From Cryobacterium sp. PAMC25264 (GTDB lineage Bacteria > Actinomycetota > Actinomycetes > Actinomycetales > Microbacteriaceae): a stretch of DNA of 64,000 bases. Below the pieces are notes generated by a model. That model searched no databases. It was not told the origin of the DNA and worked only from the letters and a program-made list of their open reading frames with translations. The DNA is taken from assembly GCF_019443325.1 (NCBI RefSeq), contig NZ_CP080383.1, positions 124,001-188,000 of the forward strand, given 5' to 3'. Both the position numbers and the translations under genes were made by a program. This document shows, piece after piece, positions 25,414 to 35,954 of the stretch (its first letter is position 1; every line of letters begins with the position of its first letter).

Positions 25414-26112
25414 GTGACCGAGCTTGACGCAGCGCCCGACCTGGTCGACCACCCCGTACGGGTGGGAATCGCCGACGACCACGAGTCGGTGCGTCTGGGC
25501 ATCAAGGCCGCGTGCGAGAACGCCGGCTTCGAGGTGGTCTTCGCGGCCGCCACTGTGCGGGAACTCGTCGACGGTATCTCCACCCGGACGGTCGACGTGA
25601 TCGTGCTCGACCTGTCCCTCGGGGATGGCTCCCTGGTCACCGACAACGTGCACCTGGCCCGTACCACCGGGGCGTCGGTGCTCGTGCACAGCATCGCGGA
25701 CCGGGTCGCCCTGGTGCGGGAGGCCCTCGCTGCCGGCGCGGCAGGCGTGATCCCCAAGTCGTCGCCGACAACCACGGTGATGGCCGCCGTCGCCTCCGTC
25801 GCCCGCGGCGATGTGCTCAACAACCTCGAATGGGCCACAGCGATCGACGCCGACCGGGACTTCGCCAAGGCGCAGCTGGGCCGCAGGGAGCGGGACGTCC
25901 TGCACCTGTACGCCTCCGGCCTGCCGTTGAAGATGGTCGCCATGCAGCTCGGTATCGCGCACTCCACCGCCCGTGAGTACCTGGACCGGATCCGGGTCAA
26001 GTACGTGGAGGTGGGCCGCCCGGCGCCCACGAAGGTGGACCTGTTGCGGCGGGCCGTGGAAGACGGCATCCTGCCCGGGCTGGACCCGGACGGCGGGGAT
26101 GGGCGCTCCTAG
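25414..26112 (+). CDS. NarL/FixJ-family response regulator
   Basis: A 232-residue regulator. The receiver domain (about 15-130) has the acidic pair Asp21-Asp22 in IADDHESVRLG, phospho-acceptor Asp66 in VIVLDLSLGDGS, Ser93 in LVHS and Lys115 in VIPKSSP. The C-terminal LuxR-type helix-turn-helix is LGRRERDVLHLYASGLPLKM to IAHSTAREYLDRIRVKY. The GTG start is preceded by AAGGA ten bases away. It overlaps the sensor kinase gene by 14 bases, so the two form an operon and probably a signalling pair. The target genes are unknown. Confidence 0.9.
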   Translation: MTELDAAPDLVDHPVRVGIADDHESVRLGIKAACENAGFEVVFAAATVRELVDGISTRTVDVIVLDLSLGDGSLVTDNVHLARTTGASVLVHSIADRVALVREALAAGAAGVIPKSSPTTTVMAAVASVARGDVLNNLEWATAIDADRDFAKAQLGRRERDVLHLYASGLPLKMVAMQLGIAHSTAREYLDRIRVKYVEVGRPAPTKVDLLRRAVEDGILPGLDPDGGDGRS

Positions 26113-27406
26113 GCCGGCGGAGGCCCCGCCGGTCCGGTCCTTCCGGCTCGCGCCCGGACGGGTCGCCCCCGAACAGCTCGGCGCCGACCTCCTCAACGAA
26201 TCCAAGCAACCTCGCAAGCCCATCTCCCGGGCCCAGATCGAGCGGGTGGTCTCCCGCGCCGTTGGCGGCGTCGGTGCGATCTTCGCCCTGCAGACCTATC
26301 CGGCGATGTTGCACCAGCTGGACAGCCTCAAGCCGGGCCTGGGCATCGCCCTGACGGTCGCGATCTTCGGCGGCCTGGGGCTGGCGATCATCGCCACGCT
26401 GGTGAAGAGGTTCATCCGGTTCACCAGCGGGCTCTTCGCGATCCTCTACCTGGTGGCGCTGGTCGCCTGGCCGGCCATGCTGAACACCCCGGACGGCGTG
26501 CTGGACGGCAAGTCCTGGCTCTGGTACCTCTGCACCGTCGCCACCTCCTGCGCCGCCGTGTCGTTTCCCCTCTGGTGGGCGATGACTTATACCCTCCTCG
26601 CACCGATCGCCTACGGCATCGTGCGTGTGCTGCCGGCCGGCGGTGGTGCGGAGCCCATGCTCGGCGCGCTCGACGCGTTCTACGCGATCCTGCTCGGCCA
26701 GGTCGTGCTCATCATCATCACCATGCTCCGTCAGGCGACCGCGGCCGTCGACACGGCGCAGACGAACGCTCTGCAGACCTACTCAGCGGCCGTGCGCCAG
26801 CACGCCACCGAGGTGGAGCGGGTGCAGGTGGACTCGATCGTGCACGACAGCGTCTTGGCCGCCCTGCTCTCGGCTGCCGCGGCCGGAACGCCCAAGGGCG
26901 CCGAGCTCGCCTCGACGATGGCGAGGGAGGCCATCACCCGGCTCAATGAGGCCGGCTCGATCCCTGTCGGCGATGACAGCATGGTGCCCTTCAGCGAACT
27001 CAAGGACAAGATCCGGGCCCTCGCCGGCCGGTTCGACGAGCCGATCGAGTTCATCGACTGCGACGCCGAGAACCTCAGCCTGCCCGCCTACGCCAGCGAG
27101 GCGCTCTACGCGGCCACCGCGCAGGCCGTCAGCAACAGTGTCCAGCACGCCGGAGCTCCCGGCGCGCCGGTGCCGCGGTCGGTGCGGATGAACGCCAATC
27201 TGCTCGGTGGCTGCACCATCGAGATCGCCGACTCCGGTGTGGGCTTCGACCCCGAGCTGGTGCCGAGCGAACGACTGGGCCTGCGCATCTCCATCAGAGA
27301 GCGCGTGGCCACGGCCGGCGGCATGGTGCACGTGCGCAGCGGCCTCGGCCGAGGCACGTCGATCCAGATCGAATGGCCGCTGAGCGACGGCGGTGACGAC
27401 GCGTGA
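26099..27406 (+). CDS. membrane sensor histidine kinase (NarL partner type)
   Basis: A 435-residue kinase. About five to six hydrophobic helices fill residues 57-210 with only short loops, so it probably senses something in or at the membrane. The dimerisation helix carries the likely phosphorylated His249 in VDSIVHDSVLAALL. The ATPase domain has the N box AVSNSVQHAG, ADSGVGFDP and LGLRISIRERVATAGG. It is typical in order but the N-terminal ~50 residues are basic/proline rich and cytoplasmic. Its gene lies between the response regulator and a third membrane protein, overlapping both. Confidence 0.88.
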   Translation: MGAPRPAEAPPVRSFRLAPGRVAPEQLGADLLNESKQPRKPISRAQIERVVSRAVGGVGAIFALQTYPAMLHQLDSLKPGLGIALTVAIFGGLGLAIIATLVKRFIRFTSGLFAILYLVALVAWPAMLNTPDGVLDGKSWLWYLCTVATSCAAVSFPLWWAMTYTLLAPIAYGIVRVLPAGGGAEPMLGALDAFYAILLGQVVLIIITMLRQATAAVDTAQTNALQTYSAAVRQHATEVERVQVDSIVHDSVLAALLSAAAAGTPKGAELASTMAREAITRLNEAGSIPVGDDSMVPFSELKDKIRALAGRFDEPIEFIDCDAENLSLPAYASEALYAATAQAVSNSVQHAGAPGAPVPRSVRMNANLLGGCTIEIADSGVGFDPELVPSERLGLRISIRERVATAGGMVHVRSGLGRGTSIQIEWPLSDGGDDA

Positions 27407-28458
27407 TCACGGTTCCCCGCGGGCTGATCCTCTCGCTCGCCGCGCTCTTCTCGGCCTATCACGTGATCCTGGCGTTCTACTCGCTGGGCGTGCCGGCGTC
27501 CCCGGTCCCGCCGCTGATCGCGATCTTGCTCTACGCGGCGGCCACCACCATGAGCCTGTGGCCCACCAGCCCGGCGCGGATGTCGCTGTGGCTCGGGTTC
27601 TTCAACGTCGCCGTGTGCATCGCCGTTCCGCTGCTCGTGGGCAGCCAGCTCGACGGGTCGGTGCCCGACAACGGGTACGCCACCTGGTACGTGGCCGCGG
27701 TTGGCACCCTGATGACCATCACGGCGACGCGGAGGCGCGCGACCCTGGCCTGGGTGGGGGTGGCCTTCCTGGTCGCCCACACGGTCGTCTGGGCCGGCGC
27801 GGGGGCTTTGGCGTCGATGGGTGTCATCGGCAGTGTGGTCTGGGTGGTGGTGGCGGTGATGCTGGCCCGCGCGCTGGCCAAGGCCGGCCGGGACGCCCGC
27901 CAGTACGGCCTCGCCGAACGGGAGGCCACCGAATGGCAGGCCGCCCAGGAAGCGCACCTCTACGAACGGCAGGTGCGCCTGGCCCAGACCATCCGCCTGG
28001 CCGCGCCGATGCTGCGCCACATCATCGCGGCCGGCGGCGCGCTCTCCGAGGGGCAACGGCAGGAATGCCGCTACCTGGAGGCCGCCATCCGCGACGAGAT
28101 CCGCGGACGCCGGCTGCTCAACGAAGCCGTGCGCCGTGAGGTGATGTCGGCGCGCCGCCGCGGCGCCACCGTGACCCTGCTCGACGAGGGCGGCATCGAT
28201 GACCTGGTGGGCACGGATCTGGAGGTCGTGCTAAACACGCTGGCCGACGCCATGGCGGGTACCTCGGCGTCGACGATCATCGCCCGCACGGCGGCCGACG
28301 GATCGGGCACGGCCGTCACCGTGGTGGGCCTGAACAGCCCGGACCCGCGTCTCAGCGCTCTCGGCCAGGATTCCGACGAAGAGGTGGACCTCTGGTTGGA
28401 GATCCCGCGTGCGCAACACGCCCGCGGCGTGGCGGGGGCGACGACCCGGCGGCACTGA
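27403..28458 (+). CDS. membrane protein resembling a degenerate histidine kinase
   Basis: A 351-residue protein without a recognised family name. Residues 1-165 contain about five hydrophobic helices. A cytoplasmic helical part follows, with QVRLAQTIRLAAPMLRHIIAAGG and then YLEAAIRDEIRGRRLLNEAV, which looks like the dimerisation region of NarL-type kinases. The C-terminal ~100 residues have the outline of a kinase ATPase fold (DLEVVLNTLADAMAGTSA in place of the N box) but no GxG ATP-binding motifs. It may be a non-catalytic partner or co-sensor of the upstream kinase. The GTG start overlaps the kinase stop (GTGA). Confidence 0.75.
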   Translation: MITVPRGLILSLAALFSAYHVILAFYSLGVPASPVPPLIAILLYAAATTMSLWPTSPARMSLWLGFFNVAVCIAVPLLVGSQLDGSVPDNGYATWYVAAVGTLMTITATRRRATLAWVGVAFLVAHTVVWAGAGALASMGVIGSVVWVVVAVMLARALAKAGRDARQYGLAEREATEWQAAQEAHLYERQVRLAQTIRLAAPMLRHIIAAGGALSEGQRQECRYLEAAIRDEIRGRRLLNEAVRREVMSARRRGATVTLLDEGGIDDLVGTDLEVVLNTLADAMAGTSASTIIARTAADGSGTAVTVVGLNSPDPRLSALGQDSDEEVDLWLEIPRAQHARGVAGATTRRH

Positions 28459-28476
28459 GCACTGAGCGCAGACGTG

Positions 28477-28510
28477 CGGAAGGGGACCTACCGAAGCAGA
28501 TCCCCTTCCG
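28477..28510 (+). terminator. hairpin after the two-component operon
   Basis: CGGAAGGGGA (28477-28486) pairs with TCCCCTTCCG (28501-28510) around a 14-base loop, 18 bases after the last stop of the operon. Confidence 0.65.
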
Positions 28511-28520
28511 ACATTTCCGT

Positions 28521-28551
28521 GTCGAGGCGACAACCCGAATGTCGCCTTGAC
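28521..28551. repeat. second extragenic hairpin in tandem
   Basis: GTCGAGGCGACA (28521-28532) pairs with TGTCGCCTTGAC (28540-28551) with one G-T wobble and a seven-base loop. It follows the first hairpin by ten bases. The remaining bases up to 28711 contain nothing I recognise. Confidence 0.55.
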
Positions 28552-28711
28552 GCGCCCCCAAACATCCGCCTGCTTACCCTAGTCGGCGAATATCTGGTGG
28601 TGTCACCCGAAAGCAACACCCAGCACTAGTAATACTGCTGCCAGTCGGCACCGGGGAAAAGTCGTCATTTAGGGGGACAGTCCATCGGGCCGCCGCCAGG
28701 GGTACCGCGGC

Positions 28712-28951
28712 CTAGGCCGTGAAGCCCCGCCAACGTTCGTCGCCGCGGGCCAACGGCTCGCGGATGGCGCGCGCACTGTCCTGCCAGGGGCTGCGGCTCT
28801 CGTCCGGAGCGGCGCGCAAGTTGTCTGACTCGGCCCGCAGCATCGCCCGCAGCACGGCCGTCACCGCGGCGGCCTCCTGGTCGGTGACGCCGGTGGTGAT
28901 GAAGGTCAGGTCGGCCGGGTCGAAGCCGGCCGGGAGCTCTGTGTCGGTCAT
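28712..28951 (-). CDS. acyl-CoA carboxylase epsilon subunit
   Basis: A 79-residue protein directly downstream of the carboxylase beta subunit, starting 12 bases after its stop. The sequence FITTGVTDQEAAAVTAVLRAML followed by SPWQDSARAIREPL and WRGFTA matches the small AccE/PccE-type epsilon subunits of actinobacteria, which bind the alpha and beta subunits and stabilise or activate the complex. The short size, the Trp-rich tail and the position support the call; family members are otherwise weakly conserved. Confidence 0.85.
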   Translation of the reverse strand: MTDTELPAGFDPADLTFITTGVTDQEAAAVTAVLRAMLRAESDNLRAAPDESRSPWQDSARAIREPLARGDERWRGFTA

Positions 28952-28963
28952 GAGAGACGCCGC

Positions 28964-30562
<1,599 letters not shown>

Positions 30563-30569
30563 GCCGTTC

Positions 30570-30575
30570 ACTCTA
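30570..30575 (-). promoter_or_regulatory. leaderless -10 box for the carboxylase beta subunit
   Basis: TAGAGT on the minus strand, seven bases before the GTG at 30562. It helps to decide between two possible GTG starts. Confidence 0.5.
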
Positions 30576-30624
30576 CCGGCCCCACCCCGCCGGCCTCCCA
30601 GGGCCCCGCCCCGTGCATGGTCCC

Positions 30625-30709
30625 GTGCGCCACTCCTGCAATTCCCGCTCGACCCGGCCGAATCCTGCGGTGCCCGGCCAAACTGGGCAGAATTGCAGGA
30701 GTTATGCAC
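30625..30709. repeat. long extragenic palindrome upstream of birA
   Basis: ACTCCTGCAATTC (30632-30644) and GAATTGCAGGAGT (30690-30702) are perfect inverted copies; flanking GTGC and GCAC extend them to 20-base arms with three mismatches, around a 45-base loop. The loop holds two CCCGGCC direct repeats. The right arm overlaps a possible ATG (30704) for birA. Confidence 0.7.
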
Positions 30710-30739
30710 CCGCAGGGGGTGAGGGAAGAGGCGCAGGTT

Positions 30740-31576
30740 ATGGAATTTCCGATCAGCAGGTCCGTCGGGGCCCGGTTCGAGTACCTCCCGGAGGCCGGCT
30801 CGACCAACGACGTGCTGGTGACCCGGGCGACGGGGCCGGATGCCGCGGCCTGGCCCGACCTGTCGGTCATCGTCACCGACAACCAGACCGGCGGCCGCGG
30901 CAGGCTCGGCCGGGTCTGGATGGCGCCCAGCGGCAAGTCGTTGGCCGTCTCGGTGCTCCTGCGCCCCCGCTTGGCCTCCGGACCATTGCCGGTCAACCGG
31001 TTCGGCTGGTTCCCGCTCCTGGCTGGCGCGGCGATGACCCGGGCCGTCCGAGCTGTCGTGGACGCCGCCGCGCCCGACGGCACCGACGGCGAGGAGGCCC
31101 CCCGGCACGAGGTCACGCTCAAGTGGCCCAACGATGTCCTCATCGACGGCTACAAGGTCTCCGGGGTGCTGTCCGAGCTGCTGCCGGACGCAAGCGGGCT
31201 GTGCATCGGTACCGGCTTGAACCTGGCCCTGGACGAACACGACCTTCCCACGCTCACCTCCACCTCCCTGATGCTGGTCACCGGCAGCGTGCCAGACCCG
31301 GATGCGGTGCTGGCCGCCTACCTCACCAGCCTCAGCACTCTTGTGACAAAGTTCCTCGAGCACGGAGCCGACCCCGACGCCAGCGGCCTCCGCGCGGAGG
31401 TCAGCGAGCTGTGCGGCACGCTGGGCAGCGCCGTGCGGGTGGAACTGCCCGGCGGCAACGACCTGGTCGGCACCGCAGTCGGCCTGGATGTCGACGGCCG
31501 GCTGATCGTGGAAGACCAGACCAACGGCGAGCTGCAGGCCGTGGCCGCGGGAGACGTGACGCATCTGAGGTATTAA
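30740..31576 (+). CDS. birA: biotin-[acetyl-CoA-carboxylase] ligase
   Basis: A 278-residue enzyme that activates biotin with ATP and attaches it to the carrier lysine of acyl-CoA carboxylase. [13 protein letters not shown] and [15 protein letters not shown] form the biotin/AMP-binding loop, [20 protein letters not shown] the catalytic lysine region, and [10 protein letters not shown] follows. The C-terminal domain (about 225-278) is SH3-like. There is no N-terminal DNA-binding domain, so it is the non-repressor class. I chose the ATG at 30740 (GAGG eight bases upstream). An ATG at 30704 lies inside a palindrome with the ribosome site too close. Confidence 0.92.
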   Translation: MEFPISRSVGARFEYLPEAGSTNDVLVTRATGPDAAAWPDLSVIVTDNQTGGRGRLGRVWMAPSGKSLAVSVLLRPRLASGPLPVNRFGWFPLLAGAAMTRAVRAVVDAAAPDGTDGEEAPRHEVTLKWPNDVLIDGYKVSGVLSELLPDASGLCIGTGLNLALDEHDLPTLTSTSLMLVTGSVPDPDAVLAAYLTSLSTLVTKFLEHGADPDASGLRAEVSELCGTLGSAVRVELPGGNDLVGTAVGLDVDGRLIVEDQTNGELQAVAAGDVTHLRY

Positions 31577-31582
31577 TGGGTT

Positions 31583-32152
31583 ATGACCAACCCAGCCAGC
31601 ACGCCCCCCGGTGCCGCGCCGGCGGCCGCCCCGCCCGAGGTGGTCGTAGCCCGGCTGCGCTCGCACGCCCGTGCGCTCTTCTGGCCCACACTCGTCCTGA
31701 TCGGGGTGTGCGGTGCCACCGGCTACTTCTACGGCAGTTTCGCGGAGCCCTGGGAGAACGTGCTGGTGCTGGTCGGGGCCGCGCTCGTGGTGGTGCTGTT
31801 CTGGCTGATCCCGCTGATCGCCTGGCTCACCCGGCGCTACACCGTGACCACCCGGCGCCTTATCGTGGTGCACGGCATCTTCGTGCACGTGCGCCAGGAG
31901 CTGCTGCACAGCCGCGGCTACGATGTCAGCGTGCAGCGCACCTGGCTGCAGTCGCTGTTCCGGTCGGGCACCGTGCGGATCAATTCCGGCCTGGAGCATC
32001 CGCTGCTGCTGCGCGATGTGCCCGATGCCGGGCTGCTGCAGCGTGTTCTGCAGGACCTGATGGAACGCTCGCAGACCGTGATGAGCACCAGACGCCAGGA
32101 ACAGTCGGCGTTCGGCGAGGAATCAGCTTTCTGGACGGGTCGCCAGCCGTAA
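31583..32152 (+). CDS. bacterial PH-domain membrane protein
   Basis: A 189-residue protein. After a proline/alanine-rich N-terminus there are two hydrophobic helices (about residues 32-55 and 60-82) ending in [18 protein letters not shown], the typical entry into a bacterial PH domain (DUF304/bPH2). The sheet-rich domain continues through [20 protein letters not shown] and [16 protein letters not shown]. The role of such proteins in the membrane is not settled. It starts seven bases after birA and its last 30 bases overlap the convergent GtrA-like gene. Confidence 0.82.
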   Translation: MTNPASTPPGAAPAAAPPEVVVARLRSHARALFWPTLVLIGVCGATGYFYGSFAEPWENVLVLVGAALVVVLFWLIPLIAWLTRRYTVTTRRLIVVHGIFVHVRQELLHSRGYDVSVQRTWLQSLFRSGTVRINSGLEHPLLLRDVPDAGLLQRVLQDLMERSQTVMSTRRQEQSAFGEESAFWTGRQP

Positions 32153-32671
32153 CGAGCCCGTCGTGGCCGGAACGGGACCGGATACGGGTGCCGTGGCCGG
32201 CGCTATGACCCGGGTGCGGCGGTCGGGGGCGAACACCCAGTAGCGGTAGAGCACGAACCGGAATACGGCACCGAGCAGGAGCCCGACCACGTTGGACGAG
32301 ATGTTGTCGGCGACGACGCTGGTGTAACCGAGCACGTAGTGGCTCACCCACAGGCAAGCCAGGCCGATGCCCATGCCGATGAAGCTGACGAAGAAGAACT
32401 CCAGTCCCTCGCGCAGGGTCTGAGACTGCCGGTTCTTCGAGAACGTCCAGTACCGGTTGCCCACCCAGTTGGCCAGGATGGCGAGGACCGTTGAGACGAC
32501 CTTGGCCCAGATCGGCCCGGAGTCCAGGTTCTCCGGCGAGAAGATCGTCGAGCGCAGCAGGTTGAACACCGTCACATCGACGGCGAAGCCCACGAGTCCG
32601 ACCATGCCGAACTTGGCAAGCTGCGCGGCGAACGCGAAGAGTCGGTGTCTGCGGGGCGTCATTCTCGGCAT
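32123..32671 (-). CDS. GtrA-like polysaccharide translocation protein
   Basis: A 182-residue membrane protein with four predicted helices. AKFGMVGLVGFAVDVTVFNLL and ANWVGNRYWTFSKNRQ are the GtrA/DPMS family signature, followed by FRFVLYRYWVFAP near the end. GtrA proteins take part in moving or modifying lipid-linked sugars, and a GtrB-like synthase is encoded at 41585-42658. Several starts are possible (TTG 32695, ATG 32671, ATG 32662). I took the ATG at 32671, which has GGA close upstream. Confidence 0.85.
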   Translation of the reverse strand: MPRMTPRRHRLFAFAAQLAKFGMVGLVGFAVDVTVFNLLRSTIFSPENLDSGPIWAKVVSTVLAILANWVGNRYWTFSKNRQSQTLREGLEFFFVSFIGMGIGLACLWVSHYVLGYTSVVADNISSNVVGLLLGAVFRFVLYRYWVFAPDRRTRVIAPATAPVSGPVPATTGSLRLATRPES

Positions 32672-32810
32672 GCTTCCGTCCGAAAGATAGGTCAAAATAG
32701 AAGGTGGAGCGGGATAACGCGCTTCTTTCGCAGTCTACGACGCGACATATTTCCCATCCTGGGAGTTCGTAGCCCTTGGGATGAACGCTCGCACAGAAAT
32801 TGGTGAACAG
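32672..32810. promoter_or_regulatory. divergent promoter region between the GtrA-like gene and purK
   Basis: An AT-richer stretch of about 140 bases separating divergent genes. Runs such as CAAAATAGAAG near 32692-32702 and CATATTTCCC near 32747 could hold -10 elements, but no clear box can be assigned. No PurR-like palindrome was recognised. Confidence 0.3.
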
Positions 32811-33947
32811 ATGAGCACGATCGTTGGTGTGATCGGCGGAGGCCAGCTGGCCCGCATGATGATCCCCGCCGCGGTGAACCTGGGCCTGGACCTGCGGGTG
32901 CTCGCCGAGGCCGACGGGATGTCCGCCGCGCTCGCCGCGGTGTCGGTAGGGGACTACCGCGACCTGGACACCGTGCTGGCCTTCGCCGACACCGTCGACG
33001 TCATCACCTTCGACCACGAACACGTTCCGCAGGCTGTGCTGCGCGAGCTCGTCGCGCGTGGGGTGAGCGTGCACCCGGGTCCGGATGCGCTCCTCTACGC
33101 CCAGGACAAGCTCCTCATGCGCGAACGGCTCACCGAACTCGGGCTCCCCGTTCCCGACTGGGCGCGCGTGCAGGACGCCGACGAACTCGCTGCCTTCCTG
33201 GCCGATCACGGCGGCCGGGCGGTCGTCAAGACGGCCCGCGGCGGCTACGACGGCAAAGGCGTCCGGGTCGTGCAGCACGCCCACGAGGCCGACGACTGGT
33301 TCCTCGCGCTCGCCGAAGACGGCAATGCCGGCGCCCTCCTGGTGGAGGAGCTCGTCGACTTCCGCCGGGAACTCGCCCAGGTCGTGGCCCGGCGCCCGTC
33401 CGGCGAGATCGCGATCTGGCCCGTGGTGGAGACCGTGCAGTTGGACGGCGTCTGCGCCGAGGTCATCGCCCCCGCACCGAAGTCCGCGGGCCGGCTGAGC
33501 GACGTGGCCGCCGACATTGCCGAACGGGTCGCAGAAGGCATCGGCGTCACCGGCGTGCTCGCCGTCGAACTCTTCGAGACCACGGATGGCCGGCTGCTCG
33601 TGAACGAGCTCGCCATGCGCCCGCACAACAGCGGCCACTGGTCGATCGACGGGGCCGTCACGAGCCAGTTCGAGCAGCACCTGCGTGCCGTGCTCGACCT
33701 GCCGCTGGGCGGAACGGGCCTGCGCGAACCGTGGTCAGTGATGGTGAACGTGCTCGGCGGCCCGGTGGAGGGCAGCATGGCCGACCGTTACCCCGCCGCG
33801 TTCGCCGAGCAGCCGCTGGTCAAGGTGCACAACTACGGCAAGGACCCGCGTCCGGGGCGCAAGATCGGCCATGTCACGGCATCCGGCGCGGATTTGGACT
33901 CGGTCACCTACCAGGCGCGTGCCACTGCGGCGTTTTTCCAGGACTGA
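32811..33947 (+). CDS. purK: N5-carboxyaminoimidazole ribonucleotide synthase
   Basis: A 378-residue ATP-grasp enzyme of purine synthesis that makes N5-CAIR from AIR, bicarbonate and [20 protein letters not shown] is the classic PurK beginning. [23 protein letters not shown] and [19 protein letters not shown] form the ATP-grasp core, and [26 protein letters not shown] is the end of the active site. The start at 32811 puts the Rossmann motif at the usual distance; an upstream ATG at 32781 would add ten residues. It is followed by purE. Confidence 0.93.
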   Translation: MSTIVGVIGGGQLARMMIPAAVNLGLDLRVLAEADGMSAALAAVSVGDYRDLDTVLAFADTVDVITFDHEHVPQAVLRELVARGVSVHPGPDALLYAQDKLLMRERLTELGLPVPDWARVQDADELAAFLADHGGRAVVKTARGGYDGKGVRVVQHAHEADDWFLALAEDGNAGALLVEELVDFRRELAQVVARRPSGEIAIWPVVETVQLDGVCAEVIAPAPKSAGRLSDVAADIAERVAEGIGVTGVLAVELFETTDGRLLVNELAMRPHNSGHWSIDGAVTSQFEQHLRAVLDLPLGGTGLREPWSVMVNVLGGPVEGSMADRYPAAFAEQPLVKVHNYGKDPRPGRKIGHVTASGADLDSVTYQARATAAFFQD

Positions 33948-33951
33948 AGCC

Positions 33952-33957
33952 TAAGAT
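33952..33957 (+). promoter_or_regulatory. possible leaderless -10 box for purE
   Basis: TAAGAT seven bases before the GTG at 33965, placed just after the purK stop. It would allow purE and the LCP gene to be transcribed separately from purK. Confidence 0.4.
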
Positions 33958-33964
33958 CGTCTCC

Positions 33965-34501
33965 GTGCCAGACAACCTCTCGACGAGCGCCCCCGAGCCC
34001 GTGTCCCCGCCCGACGTCCTCGTCGGTGTCGTGATGGGATCCGACTCCGACTGGAACGTCATGAGCGACGCCGCGGCGCTGCTGAAGGACTTCGGCGTGG
34101 CCCACGAGGTGCAGGTCGTCTCTGCGCACCGCACACCCGAGAAGATGATCCGTTACGGCCAGGATGCGCAGTCCCGCGGCCTCAAGGTGATCATCGCCGG
34201 AGCGGGCGGCGCTGCCCACCTCCCGGGCATGCTCGCCGCGGTGACCACCCTGCCCGTCGTGGGCGTTCCCGTTCCGCTCGGCCGGCTGGACGGCCTCGAC
34301 TCCCTGTTGTCGATCGTGCAGATGCCCGCGGGCGTTCCGGTGGCGACGGTGTCGATCGGCGGCGCGCGCAACGCGGCGCTGATCGCCGTCAAGATCCTGG
34401 CCACGGCCGATGACTCCCTGCGCCTCAAGTTGGAAGGCTACGCCGCGGACCTGGCCGAGCAGGTGGAGCAGAAGAACACGGCCCTGCAAGCGAAACTATG
34501 A
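33965..34501 (+). CDS. purE: N5-carboxyaminoimidazole ribonucleotide mutase
   Basis: A 178-residue PurE class I enzyme that rearranges N5-CAIR to [16 protein letters not shown] is the substrate phosphate motif, [11 protein letters not shown] holds the catalytic His, and [26 protein letters not shown] and [19 protein letters not shown] are diagnostic. It has a 16-residue N-terminal extension rich in Ser/Pro/Ala before the domain. The GTG start lies 15 bases after purK. Its TGA overlaps the ATG of the LCP gene. Confidence 0.94.
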   Translation: MPDNLSTSAPEPVSPPDVLVGVVMGSDSDWNVMSDAAALLKDFGVAHEVQVVSAHRTPEKMIRYGQDAQSRGLKVIIAGAGGAAHLPGMLAAVTTLPVVGVPVPLGRLDGLDSLLSIVQMPAGVPVATVSIGGARNAALIAVKILATADDSLRLKLEGYAADLAEQVEQKNTALQAKL

Positions 34502-35862
34502 GCCAGGCCAGCAGCCCGATCCGGTACCCGAACACCGGCTCAAGCCAGGTCATGACCCGCCGGGCCTGGTGGCTCGTGGTGCTCAACATCATCATCCCGG
34601 GCTCAGTGCAGGTGCTGGCCGGCAGCCGGAAACTCGGCCGGTTCGGCCTGCGCGCCACCCTGACCCTGCTGGTTGCGGCAGCGGTCGCCGCGATCGTCTA
34701 CGCCGTGAATCCTGAGATTCTGCTCACGATCGCCACCAACTCCATCGCCCTCTGGGTGCTGGCCATCGCGCTGGTGTTCTACGCCGTGGTGTGGATGATC
34801 CTGACCTTCGACACCATGCGCCTGATCCGGCTCATCAAGGCGCGGCCCAAGATGCGCCCGTTCATCGCCGGCCTGGCCACCGTGGCCATGGTCGCGGTCG
34901 CCGGCAGCGCCGGCTACGGCGCCTACTTCGCCACCACGACGAGCGGATTCCTCTCCTCCGTCTTCGCCGCCGGCCCCTCCGAACCACCCGTCGACGGCCG
35001 TTACAACATTCTGCTCCTCGGCGGCGACGCCGGCGCCGACCGTCTGGGCATGCGCCCCGACAGCACCTCGGTGGTGAGCATCGACGCCGAGACCGGCAAA
35101 GCCGACATCATCGGGTTGCCCCGCGACCTCGAGAACGTGCCGTTCCCGGAGGACTCCCCGCTCTACGCGTCCTACCCGAACGGCTACGGCTACGACGATA
35201 CCTGCGACGTGGACGTCTGCCAGCTCAATTCGATCTACACCGAGGTCGAGCTCAAGAGCCCGGACATGTACCCGGACGCGGTCTCGGAGGGCAGCGAACC
35301 GGGCATCGAGGCCATGCGTGACGCCGCCAGCGGCGTCACCGGCCTGACGATCCAGTACTACGTCTTGATCGACATGCAGGGCTTCGCCCAGCTCATCGAC
35401 GCCCTCGGCGGCGTCGACATCAACGTGGCGGAGCGGCTGCCCATCGGCGGCCAGGAGGACGACCTGAGCGATGTCGAGGGTTGGGTGGAAGCCGGACAGC
35501 AGCACATGGACGGTTTCACCGCCCTCTGGTACGGCCGGGCCCGGCACGGCTCGAGCGACTACGACCGGATGTCCCGCCAGCGTGTCCTGCAGGAAGCCAT
35601 CCTCAAGCAGTTCAACCCCGCGAACGTGCTCACGAAGTTTCAGGGTGTGGCGCAGGCCGGTGAAGAGGTCGTCAAGACCGACGTGCCCCAGGGCATGCTC
35701 GGCTACTTCACCACCCTCGCGGCCAAGACCAAGGAACTGCCGGTGGGCGCCGTCGAACTGGTACCGGACAACGGCGTCGATCCGACCGACCCCGACTACG
35801 ACTACATCGCCGGACTCATCGATGCGGCGCTCAACCCGGTCGTGGAGACGCCCGCACCCTGA
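34498..35862 (+). CDS. LytR-CpsA-Psr (LCP) family glycopolymer transferase
   Basis: A 454-residue membrane enzyme of the family that moves glycopolymers from a lipid carrier to peptidoglycan. Four hydrophobic segments (about 22-42, 50-72, 78-100 and 120-145) precede the extracellular LCP domain. [29 protein letters not shown] and [13 protein letters not shown] are family motifs with the conserved Asp and Arg residues, [10 protein letters not shown] follows, and [21 protein letters not shown] is the C-terminal signature. Most LCP proteins have one helix, so the four-helix head is unusual, though known in actinobacteria. It starts the glycopolymer locus and is translationally coupled to purE. 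Confidence 0.93.
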   Translation: MSQASSPIRYPNTGSSQVMTRRAWWLVVLNIIIPGSVQVLAGSRKLGRFGLRATLTLLVAAAVAAIVYAVNPEILLTIATNSIALWVLAIALVFYAVVWMILTFDTMRLIRLIKARPKMRPFIAGLATVAMVAVAGSAGYGAYFATTTSGFLSSVFAAGPSEPPVDGRYNILLLGGDAGADRLGMRPDSTSVVSIDAETGKADIIGLPRDLENVPFPEDSPLYASYPNGYGYDDTCDVDVCQLNSIYTEVELKSPDMYPDAVSEGSEPGIEAMRDAASGVTGLTIQYYVLIDMQGFAQLIDALGGVDINVAERLPIGGQEDDLSDVEGWVEAGQQHMDGFTALWYGRARHGSSDYDRMSRQRVLQEAILKQFNPANVLTKFQGVAQAGEEVVKTDVPQGMLGYFTTLAAKTKELPVGAVELVPDNGVDPTDPDYDYIAGLIDAALNPVVETPAP

Positions 35863-35954
35863 GGTAGCGGCTGATGCATCCGCGGTGAGCCGGTGCTGAG
35901 CGGCCGCCGCTCGGGGCGGTCAGCTTCGGGGCCCATCGGCGCTGACGCGAGGGC

